Assembly: GCF_902498785.1 (NCBI RefSeq)
Contig: NZ_LR701494.1
Coordinates: 1,115,022 to 1,179,021 of the forward strand
Length of the DNA: 64,000 nucleotides
Direction of reading: 5' to 3'
Origin: Sphingomonas sp. EC-HK361
GTDB lineage: Bacteria > Pseudomonadota > Alphaproteobacteria > Sphingomonadales > Sphingomonadaceae
Shown here in pieces: positions 1 through 8,593 of the stretch (the stretch's first letter is position 1; each line of letters starts with the position of its first letter). Position numbers and translations under genes: made by a program. The notes below the pieces were generated by a model, which had not been told where the DNA came from, did no database searches, and was given only the letters and a program-made list of their open reading frames with translations.

Positions 1-659
1 CCCAGCGCCTCGGTCAGCGAGTTCATCGTCGTCGCGGTGCCCATCGTGTTGCAATAGCCGGTCGAGGGTGCCGAGCTCGCGACCAGCCTGATGAAGCCCT
101 GATAGTCGATCTCGCCCGCCGCCAGCATTTCGCGCGCGCGCCACACGATCGTGCCCGAACCCGTGCGCTCACCCTTGAACCAGCCGTTGAGCATCGGACC
201 GACCGACAGCGCGATCGCGGGTATGTTGACGGTCGCTGCCGCCATGAGCGCCGCCGGCGTCGTCTTGTCGCAGCCGATCATCAGCACGACCCCGTCGAGC
301 GGATAGCCGTAAAGCACCTCGACGAGCGACAGATAGGCGAGATTGCGGTCGAGCCCCGCGGTCGGGCGCTTGCCGGTTTCCTGCATCGGGTGGGTGGGAA
401 ATTCTATCGCGATGCCGCCGGCTTCGTGAATCCCCGCCTTCACCCGCTCCGCCAGCACCAGATGGTGGCGGTTGCAGGGGACGAGATCGCTGCCCGACTG
501 CGCGATACCGATGATCGGCCGCCCGCTCTGCAGCTGTTCCAGGCTGAGGCCGTAGTTCAGATAGCGCTCGAGATAGAGCGCCGTCATGTCCGCATTCGCA
601 GGATTGTCGAACCATGCGCGGCTGCGCAGCGCCGGGCGAGTCGGCAGCGGATCGGTCAC
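1..659 (-). CDS. Sugar-acid dehydratase, IlvD/Edd family (xylonate/arabonate dehydratase-like), 3' part outside window
   Basis: Partial gene: the first 219 codons are present and the rest runs off the left edge. The start is GTG at 659, the only start codon after an in-frame TGA at 663-665. The family dehydrates sugar acids such as D-xylonate or L-arabonate to 2-keto-3-deoxy acids using an Fe-S cluster. Conserved family features are visible: Cys62 in PCNRHH, Cys130 in GCDKTTP and Cys203 in CNTMGTA, the three positions that carry Fe-S ligands in this family. The N-terminal text ([35 protein letters not shown]) resembles Caulobacter XylD more than biosynthetic IlvD. It is divergent from a TonB receptor followed by GH43-type genes, which fits pentose catabolism. 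The exact substrate (xylonate, arabonate or another pentonate) is not decided by the sequence. Confidence 0.85.
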   Translation of the reverse strand, partial: MTDPLPTRPALRSRAWFDNPANADMTALYLERYLNYGLSLEQLQSGRPIIGIAQSGSDLVPCNRHHLVLAERVKAGIHEAGGIAIEFPTHPMQETGKRPTAGLDRNLAYLSLVEVLYGYPLDGVVLMIGCDKTTPAALMAAATVNIPAIALSVGPMLNGWFKGERTGSGTIVWRAREMLAAGEIDYQGFIRLVASSAPSTGYCNTMGTATTMNSLTEAL

Positions 660-770
660 GCGTCAGCGCTCCGTCTCATGCGCATCATACCGAACCCCCT
701 CTTCCAAAAACCGTCGCCCGCGGCCGCAATCGACCCGCTGCGATGCCAAGGCCAAAGCTCTACATTGGAA

Positions 771-782
771 AAGATTGATCTT
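771..782. promoter_or_regulatory. Candidate operator palindrome between divergent sugar genes
   Basis: AAGATTGATCTT is a perfect 12-base palindrome apart from its central TG. It lies in the 251-bp gap between the divergent dehydratase and TonB receptor genes, just upstream of the best promoter-like sequence. A regulator bound here could control both directions. No regulator gene is in view, so this is a position-based inference. Confidence 0.3.
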
Positions 783-793
783 ACAAGTAGGCA

Positions 794-822
794 TTGCATG
801 GCTGACGTCCGTTATATAAGAT
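794..822 (+). promoter_or_regulatory. Possible promoter for the TonB receptor/GH43 operon
   Basis: TTGCAT (794-799) and TAAGAT (817-822) are separated by 17 bases in an AT-richer patch, about 90 bases upstream of the receptor ATG. The spacing is right for a housekeeping sigma factor, but both hexamers match only partially. The rest of 660-910 shows no coding character. Confidence 0.3.
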
Positions 823-910
823 AAATGAGTTGCAAGGGGCCGAAACGGGAAGTACGGCCCATCCGATAACTCGTGAGCATCCACGGGACCGGGGAAATGG
901 GGAGGATATC

Positions 911-3685
911 ATGAAGCTTAAATCGTTGCTGTGCGTGTCGGCTTCGACGATCATCGGTGTGGCCGGTTTGGTCCCGACGATCGCGCAGGCGCAGACCGCC
1001 CAAGGCGCACCGATGCCCGAAGCGGCCACCGACCAGAGCGTCAACCCCGCCGCCCCCGAAGCGCAGGATCAGCCGGCAGACGACATCGTCGTAACCGGGC
1101 TTCGCCGCAGCCTTCAGTCAGCGCAGGCGATCAAGAAGAACTCGGATGGCATCGTGGATGCGGTCGTCGCCGAGGATATCGGCAAGCTGCCGGACACATT
1201 TGCCTCTTCCGCGCTTCAGCGCGTGCCGGGTGTCGCGGTGACGCGCGGCGGCGGCGAATCGGCCGGCGTGACGGTGCGCGGCCTTCCCGACCTGACCACC
1301 ACCTACAACGGTCGCCAGATCTTCACGGCCGAGGGCCGCTACGTCCAGATCCAGGACTTCCCCGCCGGCACGGTCGCGGCGCTCGAGGTCTACAAGTCGG
1401 GCACAGCGAACCAGATCGAGGGCGGCATCGCCGGCGAGGTCAATGTGCGCGGACGCAAGCCGTTCGACTTTGACGGGTTCGAGTTGTCCGGCTCGCTCAA
1501 CGGCGTGCTGTCGCAGCAATCGGAAAAGATCGTGCCGAACGGCAACCTTCTGATCAGCGACCGCTGGAACACCGGCATCGGCGAGATGGGGTTGCTGGTG
1601 AACGCCTCCTATGTCGGCATCAATTTCCTCGACTCTACGCGCGAGCAGTCGCTGGTGATTCCCAGCACCGACGCGACCAATGCACCCGGCGTGCAGCCCG
1701 GCCTGCGCTTTCCCGACGCGCAGGGAATCTTCCTGGGCTATGGCGAGCGGTATCGCCCGTCGGCCAATGCGGCGTTCCAGTGGAAGCCCACCCCCGAGCT
1801 CGAAATCTATGTGGACGGGCTGTATCAGGGCTTCCGCTCGAAAGACTATAACCGCTACATGTTCATCCCGATCTTCGGCGGCGCCGTGCTGTCGAATGTG
1901 ACGACGATCCCCAACACCAACCAGATTTCGAGCGCGACGGTCACCAACGCCTTCCGGCCGGACGGCTTCACCGGTTCTTTCAACGGCAAGACGGACACGT
2001 ACCAGGCCGGCGGCGGCGCGATCTGGAAGAAGGATCGGCTGACGATCTCGGGCGACGTCGCCTATACCAACAGCAAATACACCGCAGACCTCGTCAACGT
2101 CGATTACCTGTTCGCCAGCTCGCCCGTGCGCAACGTCCAGTTCGAGGCGGGGGAAGACGGCGGGCCGACGCAAACGTTCGTGAATTTCGATATCACGAAC
2201 CCGAACAACTTCCTCAGCCGCGGCCTGTATCAGGAGTTGACCGTGGTGAGCGGCAAGGACTGGCAGTCACGCGCCGACGTCGCCTATGATTTCGACGGCG
2301 GGTTTCTGAAACGTCTGCAATTCGGCGTACGCTACGCTGACCGCGATGCCGCGCGCGATTTCGGCAACTCCTATTTCAACAACGAAGCCGCGCGTATCCC
2401 GCTTTCATCGCTGCCTGGCGCCGATATTCGGACCAGCCTGCCCGGATTCACCTTCAACACGGTCGAACCGAACGTCGCCTATGCCGCGCTCACGCGCAAC
2501 AGCATTCGCGATAATCTCGTCGCGCTGCGCACCTTCTTCGGCACACCGGCGGGAACGGTGGCGTTCAACCCGCCCGACACCTTCCGCGGCAACGAAAAGT
2601 CCTACGCGGCCTATGGACAGCTGAAATACGGCTTCGACCTGGGCAATGTGGTGATCGACGGCCTGGTCGGCCTGCGCGCGATCAAGACGAAGCTGCGGAT
2701 CGACGGCTTTTCGCGGGTCGATGACGGCAACAACGTCATCACCTTCCCGCCGATCAGCGCGAAGAGCGAGCAGACCGACTATCTGCCGAACGCCAGCGCG
2801 CGCATCGCCTTCAACGACAAGCTGCAGTTGCGTCTTGCTTACACCAAGACGCGCACGCGACCGAATTTCTTCGATCTTCGACCCAACACCTCACTGGGAC
2901 AGCCGGTGGTCATCGTCGATCCGACCGACCCGTGCTTCGATCCCGCGAGCACGACCCCGCAGTGTATCGAGCGCCGGCGACGCGGGGGTTCGGCTGGCAA
3001 TCCCGATCTGAAGTCGCTGACGTCGGACAACTACGACGTGAGCCTGGAATATTATTTCTCCCGGACAGGTTCGTTCACCGCCGCGCTTTTCCGGCACGAT
3101 GCGAAAGGCTTTCTGTCGAGCACATTGGATCGCTCGGGAACCGGTACGATCATTTCCCGGCCTATCAATCTGGGCCAGACCCGCCTGCAAGGTGCGGAGG
3201 TGACGTTCACCAGCTTCCTCGACATCGACGGGCTGCCCGACTGGGCGAAGAGCTTCGGCCTGCAGGCGAACGGGACTTACATCGACGCCAAGGGCGACCT
3301 GCCGGAGGATCAGGCCGCGTCCTTCGGCAACACGCAGCAGCCGTTCCCGGGCGTATCGAAATGGGCATACAACGTCATCGCGCTGTATGAGCGGCCGATG
3401 TTCTCGGCGCGGCTTGCCTATAATTATCGCTCCAAGTTCGCGCAGTTCTACAGTTTCCAGCCGCTCGACCCGATCGCGCATCCGGTGATCGAGAAGGGCC
3501 GCGGCCAGGTTGATCTTTCGACGTCGATCACGCCGGTGCCAAACATCACGATCGCGTTCGACATCGTGAATCTGCTCGGCAATCCACTCCAGCGGTATCG
3601 CCAATATGATACGGGAGATGCCTACACCCGGCAGATCCTCTATATCGAGCGCTCCTATTCGCTCGGCGTCCGGTTCCGCTTCTGA
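911..3685 (+). CDS. TonB-dependent outer-membrane receptor (probable oligosaccharide importer)
   Basis: A 924-aa TonB-dependent receptor that would import a substrate across the outer membrane using TonB-ExbB-ExbD energy. The ATG at 911 is chosen because a purine-rich GGGGAGGA lies just upstream and a clear signal peptide follows (Lys-containing N-terminus, hydrophobic core, AQA cleavage near residue 27). Next come a TonB-box-like DDIVVTG (57-63), the plug domain (LPDTFASSALQRVPGV, VRGLPD, VEVYKSG-type text), a long beta-barrel and a terminal Phe as expected for BamA recognition. It heads a run of genes for a carbohydrate-binding-like protein and two GH43-type proteins, spaced 17 bases or overlapping, so the likely cargo is an arabinose/xylose oligosaccharide. 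The substrate is inferred from neighbours only. Confidence 0.92.
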   Translation: MKLKSLLCVSASTIIGVAGLVPTIAQAQTAQGAPMPEAATDQSVNPAAPEAQDQPADDIVVTGLRRSLQSAQAIKKNSDGIVDAVVAEDIGKLPDTFASSALQRVPGVAVTRGGGESAGVTVRGLPDLTTTYNGRQIFTAEGRYVQIQDFPAGTVAALEVYKSGTANQIEGGIAGEVNVRGRKPFDFDGFELSGSLNGVLSQQSEKIVPNGNLLISDRWNTGIGEMGLLVNASYVGINFLDSTREQSLVIPSTDATNAPGVQPGLRFPDAQGIFLGYGERYRPSANAAFQWKPTPELEIYVDGLYQGFRSKDYNRYMFIPIFGGAVLSNVTTIPNTNQISSATVTNAFRPDGFTGSFNGKTDTYQAGGGAIWKKDRLTISGDVAYTNSKYTADLVNVDYLFASSPVRNVQFEAGEDGGPTQTFVNFDITNPNNFLSRGLYQELTVVSGKDWQSRADVAYDFDGGFLKRLQFGVRYADRDAARDFGNSYFNNEAARIPLSSLPGADIRTSLPGFTFNTVEPNVAYAALTRNSIRDNLVALRTFFGTPAGTVAFNPPDTFRGNEKSYAAYGQLKYGFDLGNVVIDGLVGLRAIKTKLRIDGFSRVDDGNNVITFPPISAKSEQTDYLPNASARIAFNDKLQLRLAYTKTRTRPNFFDLRPNTSLGQPVVIVDPTDPCFDPASTTPQCIERRRRGGSAGNPDLKSLTSDNYDVSLEYYFSRTGSFTAALFRHDAKGFLSSTLDRSGTGTIISRPINLGQTRLQGAEVTFTSFLDIDGLPDWAKSFGLQANGTYIDAKGDLPEDQAASFGNTQQPFPGVSKWAYNVIALYERPMFSARLAYNYRSKFAQFYSFQPLDPIAHPVIEKGRGQVDLSTSITPVPNITIAFDIVNLLGNPLQRYRQYDTGDAYTRQILYIERSYSLGVRFRF

Positions 3686-3702
3686 CGCAAGGGAGATCGA
3701 GC

Positions 3703-4269
3703 ATGGGACCCCGCCTCCTCCTCGCTCTCGCTCTTGTCGGCACGGTCGCCAGCTTCGCCGTCGCGGATCATCCCGCGGCGGCGGAGGCGGCGCCGAGCGC
3801 GGCGGATCGGATCATCAACGATCCGCGCGTGCCGGCGCTCACCGCTTACGGGCTCGCTCTGCCGCCGCAGGTGAGGAGCGACAAGGACGTGCAGTTCGGG
3901 AAGGCGCTACGTATCTCGCTGTCGGGGCATCCCGATTTCGGCCGCATCGGCGTCATCAGCCCGACGCTGAAACCGGTGAAGAAGGGCGACCGAATCGTCA
4001 TCGCCTTCTGGGCGCGGGCGGAGGAATCACCGGCCGGCACACCGGGGCGGATCGGGCGTGTCCAGCTGGAGGCGACGCCGAAGGTCAGGGCGATCTTCGA
4101 AAAGCCGTTCGAGCTGACCGCCGACTGGAAGATGTATCAGCTCTCCGGCACCGCCGACCAGGATTACGCGCCGGGCGCGCTGAACGCCGCGCTGCATCTC
4201 GACGTGCAGAAGCAGGTGCTCGGCATCGGGCCGGTCTTCATCCTCGACTATGGCCAGCAAGGATCGTGA
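3703..4269 (+). CDS. Secreted beta-sandwich protein resembling a carbohydrate-binding module
   Basis: 188 aa, with a signal peptide (hydrophobic LLLALALVG core followed by an Ala-rich stretch) and an AGGGAG ribosome site 17 bases after the receptor stop. The body looks like one jelly-roll carbohydrate-binding domain: GKALRISLSG, KKGDRIVIAFWARA, RVQLEA, WKMYQLSG and ALHLDVQKQ resemble CBM4/9-like modules that are normally fused to xylanases or esterases. Here it stands alone with no catalytic domain. Its stop overlaps the next start (TGATG). A periplasmic or surface glycan-binding role that helps the adjacent enzymes or receptor is likely but inferred. Confidence 0.75.
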   Translation: MGPRLLLALALVGTVASFAVADHPAAAEAAPSAADRIINDPRVPALTAYGLALPPQVRSDKDVQFGKALRISLSGHPDFGRIGVISPTLKPVKKGDRIVIAFWARAEESPAGTPGRIGRVQLEATPKVRAIFEKPFELTADWKMYQLSGTADQDYAPGALNAALHLDVQKQVLGIGPVFILDYGQQGS

Positions 4270-5249
4270 TGCGTCGAAGTAAATTCTTGATGGCGCTTGC
4301 GGGCGTCGCGCTGGCCGGCGCGGCGCTGGCCGGCAATCCGCAGTTTCAGGGCGCCGATCCGCACGCGATGTTCATCGGCAAGGACCTGTGGGTCTTCCCG
4401 ACCGGCGGCCCCGGCGGAAGCTGGCGCGCGGATCGCTTCGGCGCGTTCTCCTCGCCAGACCTGAAAAGCTGGAAAAGCCGTGGCGAGCTGATCCGGCGCG
4501 ATCAGATCAGCTGGATCAAGGACGACGGCGCGCCCGAGCACTTCCTCTGGGCGCCCGGAGTCGCGACCCGGGGCGGCAAATGGTATCTCTATTTCTCGGT
4601 CGGGCCCCAAATTCCCACGCCGAGCCGCATCGGCGTCGCGGTCGCTGACCGCCCGCAAGGCCCTTATCGCGACAGCGGCCGACCGCTCGTCACGGGCAAG
4701 CTCGTCAAGGACGGCCACGGTTTCGAGGCGATCGACCCGATGGCCTTTGTCGATCCGAATAGCGGCAAGGCGTATCTCTATGCCGGCGGCAGCGCCGGAT
4801 CGACGCTGCGCGTATGGGAACTGGCGCCCGACATGGTCACCGTCACCCGCGAGGTGAAGATCGATCAACCGCCGCACTTCACCGAAGGCGCGTTCATGCA
4901 CGAACGCGGCGGCACCTATTACCTGTCCTACAGCCACGGCAAATGGAACGGCGCGAGCTATTCGGTGCACTACGCGACCGCGCCGTCGCCGACCGGTCCG
5001 TGGACGTATCGCGGGGTCATCCTGAGCGGCGACGCACGCCATCAGGGGCCGGGCCATCACAGCTTCGTGCGCACGCCGTCCGGCGAATGGCTGATCGTCT
5101 ATCACCGCTGGGAACGCACGCCTGGACCCGAGCCGTTCCGGGGCGAGCGCCAGATCGCGATCGACCGCGTCCGCTACGCCGCCGATGGCCGCATCCTGCC
5201 GATCCGGATGACCGACGGGGCTGCCGCACCGACGCTGCCGCTGCGGTGA
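4269..5249 (+). CDS. Glycoside hydrolase family 43 (arabinofuranosidase/xylosidase-type)
   Basis: 326 aa, beginning at an ATG that overlaps the previous stop. A signal peptide (MRRSKF then an Ala/Gly hydrophobic stretch) leads into a five-bladed beta-propeller. The three acidic residues expected for GH43 are in place: Asp in QGADPHAMF (general base), Asp in AIDPMAF (pKa modulator) and Glu in FTEGAFM (general acid). Repeated blade edges (WYLYFSV, AYLYAGG, YYLSYSH) support the fold. The family releases L-arabinofuranose or xylose from arabinan, arabinoxylan or xylo-oligosaccharides by inversion. A periplasmic location is likely. The exact linkage is not determined. Confidence 0.9.
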   Translation: MRRSKFLMALAGVALAGAALAGNPQFQGADPHAMFIGKDLWVFPTGGPGGSWRADRFGAFSSPDLKSWKSRGELIRRDQISWIKDDGAPEHFLWAPGVATRGGKWYLYFSVGPQIPTPSRIGVAVADRPQGPYRDSGRPLVTGKLVKDGHGFEAIDPMAFVDPNSGKAYLYAGGSAGSTLRVWELAPDMVTVTREVKIDQPPHFTEGAFMHERGGTYYLSYSHGKWNGASYSVHYATAPSPTGPWTYRGVILSGDARHQGPGHHSFVRTPSGEWLIVYHRWERTPGPEPFRGERQIAIDRVRYAADGRILPIRMTDGAAAPTLPLR

Positions 5250-6304
5250 CGATCCGGAAAGCACGCCGGCGCTTGCGCAACATCGTCCTGGGGATCGCCG
5301 CCGCCGTCACGACGGCGCCCACATTCGCGCAGCAGAACCCGCCCGGAGGCCCCGAAACGCCCTATGTCGATCCGGCGAAAGCGTATCTCTTCGCGCACAT
5401 GATGACGGGCGATTACGGGACGCTGTATTATTCGGCCAGCATCGACGGGCTGCACTGGCGGGCGCTGAACGGCGGGAAGCCGGTGTCGGCCGACTATCAC
5501 GGCCACGCCTCGATCGCGCGAGGCGGCGACGGGCGCTATTATCTGGTCGGCAACAAGGGGGACGACGATCCGCTGATCCGCTTCTGGGTTTCCACGGACC
5601 TCATCCGCTGGACGCCCTACGGCACCTATCGGCCCGACCTGAAGGACATCCCCGGCCTTCCCCATGCGCTGCAGCGGATCGGCGCGCCGAAGCTGTTTTT
5701 CGATGCAGCATCCGGACGCTTCCTGCTCAGCTGGCACACGCCGAACCTGGACGGATCGGCGACCGACCCCGAACGCTATTGGGGGAGCCAGCGCACCCTC
5801 TACGTCCTGTCGCCCGACCTGAAGCGCTTCGATGCACCGCCGCGGCGCCTGTTCGACTGGGACATGGCGACCATCGACACCGTCGTGCAGCCGAACGACA
5901 GCGGATCGGGCTACTGCGCCTTCATCAAGGACGAGCGCTATCCGTCCTATGCCTGGGTGACGGGCAAGACGATCCGGCTCAGCTGCGCGGCGAAACTGAC
6001 CGGCCCCTATCCCCCGCCCGGCCCCCCGCTCAGCCCCAATTTCCGCGAGGCGCCGACGGTGATCCGGTCGCCCGACGGCAAGGACTGGCTGCTTTATTAC
6101 GAGCAATATGCAGGCACGAGTTACGGCCTGTCCAAGGCCCCGAGCCTGCGCGGGCCATGGTATCAGGTGTCCGGCAACAGCGGCGTGCCGGCGTGGAACC
6201 GCTACGAGATGACGCCGGGCGCCCGCCACGGATCGATGATCGCCATCTCCCGGCGCCAATATGATGCGCTGGTCGCGGCCTTTCCTGCCAAGCCGTCGAA
6301 TTAG
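5246..6304 (+). CDS. GH43-like beta-propeller glycosidase, secreted
   Basis: 352 aa from a GTG at 5246 that overlaps the preceding stop (GTGA), indicating translational coupling. The signal peptide has an Arg-rich N-terminus and ends near PTFAQQ. The rest reads as a GH43/beta-fructosidase-superfamily propeller: YLFAHMMTGDYGTLYYSAS and HGHASIARGGDGRYYLVGN, a Glu in FREAPTVI as possible general acid, and DWLLYYEQ. The first blade differs from classical GH43, so the general base is not certain. It probably acts on the same pentose glycan as the gene before it, but it could be a binding or inactive paralogue. Confidence 0.75.
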   Translation: MTIRKARRRLRNIVLGIAAAVTTAPTFAQQNPPGGPETPYVDPAKAYLFAHMMTGDYGTLYYSASIDGLHWRALNGGKPVSADYHGHASIARGGDGRYYLVGNKGDDDPLIRFWVSTDLIRWTPYGTYRPDLKDIPGLPHALQRIGAPKLFFDAASGRFLLSWHTPNLDGSATDPERYWGSQRTLYVLSPDLKRFDAPPRRLFDWDMATIDTVVQPNDSGSGYCAFIKDERYPSYAWVTGKTIRLSCAAKLTGPYPPPGPPLSPNFREAPTVIRSPDGKDWLLYYEQYAGTSYGLSKAPSLRGPWYQVSGNSGVPAWNRYEMTPGARHGSMIAISRRQYDALVAAFPAKPSN

Positions 6305-6373
6305 GGTTCATTTGTCATGGCGAATGTGCGGGAGCGTCCGGTCGTGCGTGTCCCGGAAGAATAAAATCGCGCC

Positions 6374-6420
6374 CAATGCAATCTGCTAATGCGAGGGACT
6401 TGCATTAGCAGATTGCATTG
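6374..6420. promoter_or_regulatory. 19-bp perfect inverted repeat upstream of the siderophore receptor
   Basis: The left arm CAATGCAATCTGCTAATGC (6374-6392) and the exact reverse complement at 6402-6420 are separated by 9 bases. The centre, TGCGAGGGACTTGCA, has a 7-1-7 layout reminiscent of Fur-type boxes. The right arm overlaps a weak promoter-like TTGCAT/TCTAGT pair. There is no T-tract after it, so a simple terminator is less likely than a binding site for a metal regulator in front of the receptor at 6453. Identification as a Fur site is inference. Confidence 0.6.
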
Positions 6421-6452
6421 TCTAGTCAGCGCTCCGCCAGGGAGGGCTGACC

Positions 6453-8591
6453 ATGTTTGCATTTACCGCGATGATCGCTGCGGCGGCGATGGGATCGACC
6501 GATCCCGAGGTGACCGATCAGGACCGCGCCGATATCGTCGTCACGGGTCTGCGCAGCGAAGGCAGCGACGACTACGGCGCGAAAACACAGACGACGGCGA
6601 CGCGCCTGCCGCTCAGCCAGCGCGAGACGCCGCAATCGGTGAGCGTGGTCACGCGGGCGCAGATCGAGGATTTCCAGCTCAACGACGTCAACGCGCTGCT
6701 GACGACGGTGCCGGGCGTCAGTGTGCTCGCGGCGGAAACCGACCGCGTGTATTATTCCGCGCGCGGTTTCGACATCCAGACCTTCCAGATCGACGGCATC
6801 GGCCTGCCCTTCGCGTTCGGCATCCAGACCGGCTCACTCGACACCGCGATCTACGACCGGGTCGAGGTCGTGCGCGGCGCCCCGGGCCTGCTGTCGTCGA
6901 CCGGCAATCCGTCCGCCGTCATCAACTTCGTCCGCAAGCGCCCCGATCGCACCTTCAAGGCAAGCGCGAGCGCGCAATATGGTTCGTTCGATCAGTTGCG
7001 CCTCGATGGCGACGTGAGCGTGCCGCTGACGGCAAACGGCAGCGTCCGGGCCCGCGGGGTCGGCGCGCTTCTCGACTCCGACAGCTATCTCGACCGCTAT
7101 CACCTGCGCCGCTGGACCGGTTACGGCATCGTCGAGGCCGATCTGGGCCCGAACACGGTCGTCAGCGCGGGCTATGCGCACCAGGATCACAAGAGCCGCG
7201 GCGCGATGTGGGGCGCGATCCCGCTCGCGTTTGCCGACGGCACCCGCATCCCGTTCGATCGCGACAGCAACTACGCGCCCGACTGGTCGAGCTGGAACGT
7301 CACCGACCGCCAGATCTTCGGCGATCTCACCCATGATTTCGGCGGCGGCTGGACCGGCAAGGTTTCGGTCCTGCGCCGCGCGACCGACGAGGCGGACACG
7401 CTGTTCTACATCTACGGCAATCCGGGGCGCGGATCGCCGAGCGGCATCGACCTCAGCGACCCTACGAAACCACAGGCGATCTTCAGCTATCCCGGCGCCT
7501 TCACCGGCGAGAACCGCAACCTGACCATCGACGCCTATGTCGGCGGCAAGGTGACAATCGGCGGGCGCCAGCATGACGTGATGGCCGGGATCAACCGCGG
7601 CGCGCAAAGCTACCTGCAGGCCTCGAGCTACGATACCGCATCGATCGGCATCCCGCTGCCGCTCGACACGCTGTTCGACGGCAATTTCCCGCGCCCGAAT
7701 TTCCCCACGCCCTACACGCCGAGCCTCGACCAGCACACGCGGCGAGAGACGGCCTACGGCCTCGTCCGCCTGAACCTCGCCGATCCGCTGAAGGTGATGC
7801 TGGGCGGCAACTACACCCATTACACCAGCGAGGGCGTATCCTACGGCGCCGCGCAGAATTTCGACCGGTCGAAATTCCTGCCATTCGTCGGGGCGACGTT
7901 CGATCTGACCGCGAATATAAGCGCCTATGCGAGCTTCGCGACGATCTTCAATCCACAGGTGGAATTCGACGACCAGAACCGACTGCTCGACCCGATCGAG
8001 GGGGACAATCTCGAAGCCGGGTTCAAGGGCGAATGGTTCGGCGGGCGGCTCAACGCCAGCGCCGCGATCTTTCGGGCACGACAGCAGAACACCGCGGAAG
8101 CGGCCGGGTTCGATGCGGTGCGCGGACGCACCATCTACACGCCGGTCGATGCCACCTCGCAGGGGATCGAGCTGGAGGTTGCCGGCCAGCCCGCTGCCGG
8201 ATTGCAGGTCACCGGCGGCTTCAGCGTCATGCGTGTCCGCAACGACCGGGACGATACGCCGGCCCGCACCTTCGTGCCGCGCAACGTCGGCCGGCTCAAT
8301 CTCACCTATTCGCCGCCTGCGCTCCCAGCACTCAAGCTCGGCACCTCGATGCAGTATCAGAGCGGCATCTACACCGACGCGACGACCGCGACGGGAATCG
8401 GCACGCGACTGCGTCAGGACGCCTATGCGCTGGTCGATCTCCTCGCGCGCTACGACCTCACCCGCAACGTGTCGGTCAGCGCGAACCTGCGCAATGTGAC
8501 GAACGCGCGGTATCTGACCTCGCTCACCTTCGATCAGGGCTATTACGGAGCGCCGCGCAGCCTCCTCGGCACCTTGAGCGTGCGCTACTGA
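6453..8591 (+). CDS. TonB-dependent siderophore receptor
   Basis: 712 aa. After a weak hydrophobic leader (FAFTAMIAAAAMG) there is a TonB-box-like ADIVVTGLR. The plug is typical of ferric-siderophore receptors of the FhuE/FpvA type: LPLSQRETPQSVSVVTR, VNALLTTVPGV, ARGFDIQTFQIDG, YDRVEVVRGAPGLL, NPSAVINFVRKRP. The barrel ends in the aromatic-terminated LSVRY. An AGGGAGG ribosome site precedes the ATG. Downstream are a small membrane protein and a PepSY membrane protein, the usual partners of such receptors. The siderophore cannot be named. Expression is probably iron-controlled through the inverted repeat about 30 bases upstream. Confidence 0.93.
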   Translation: MFAFTAMIAAAAMGSTDPEVTDQDRADIVVTGLRSEGSDDYGAKTQTTATRLPLSQRETPQSVSVVTRAQIEDFQLNDVNALLTTVPGVSVLAAETDRVYYSARGFDIQTFQIDGIGLPFAFGIQTGSLDTAIYDRVEVVRGAPGLLSSTGNPSAVINFVRKRPDRTFKASASAQYGSFDQLRLDGDVSVPLTANGSVRARGVGALLDSDSYLDRYHLRRWTGYGIVEADLGPNTVVSAGYAHQDHKSRGAMWGAIPLAFADGTRIPFDRDSNYAPDWSSWNVTDRQIFGDLTHDFGGGWTGKVSVLRRATDEADTLFYIYGNPGRGSPSGIDLSDPTKPQAIFSYPGAFTGENRNLTIDAYVGGKVTIGGRQHDVMAGINRGAQSYLQASSYDTASIGIPLPLDTLFDGNFPRPNFPTPYTPSLDQHTRRETAYGLVRLNLADPLKVMLGGNYTHYTSEGVSYGAAQNFDRSKFLPFVGATFDLTANISAYASFATIFNPQVEFDDQNRLLDPIEGDNLEAGFKGEWFGGRLNASAAIFRARQQNTAEAAGFDAVRGRTIYTPVDATSQGIELEVAGQPAAGLQVTGGFSVMRVRNDRDDTPARTFVPRNVGRLNLTYSPPALPALKLGTSMQYQSGIYTDATTATGIGTRLRQDAYALVDLLARYDLTRNVSVSANLRNVTNARYLTSLTFDQGYYGAPRSLLGTLSVRY

Positions 8592-8593
8592 TC

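Noticed and set aside
169-615. Minus-strand frame of 148 codons in the dehydratase region
   Set aside because: It is one base out of register with the true dehydratase frame, which shows the conserved Cys motifs.
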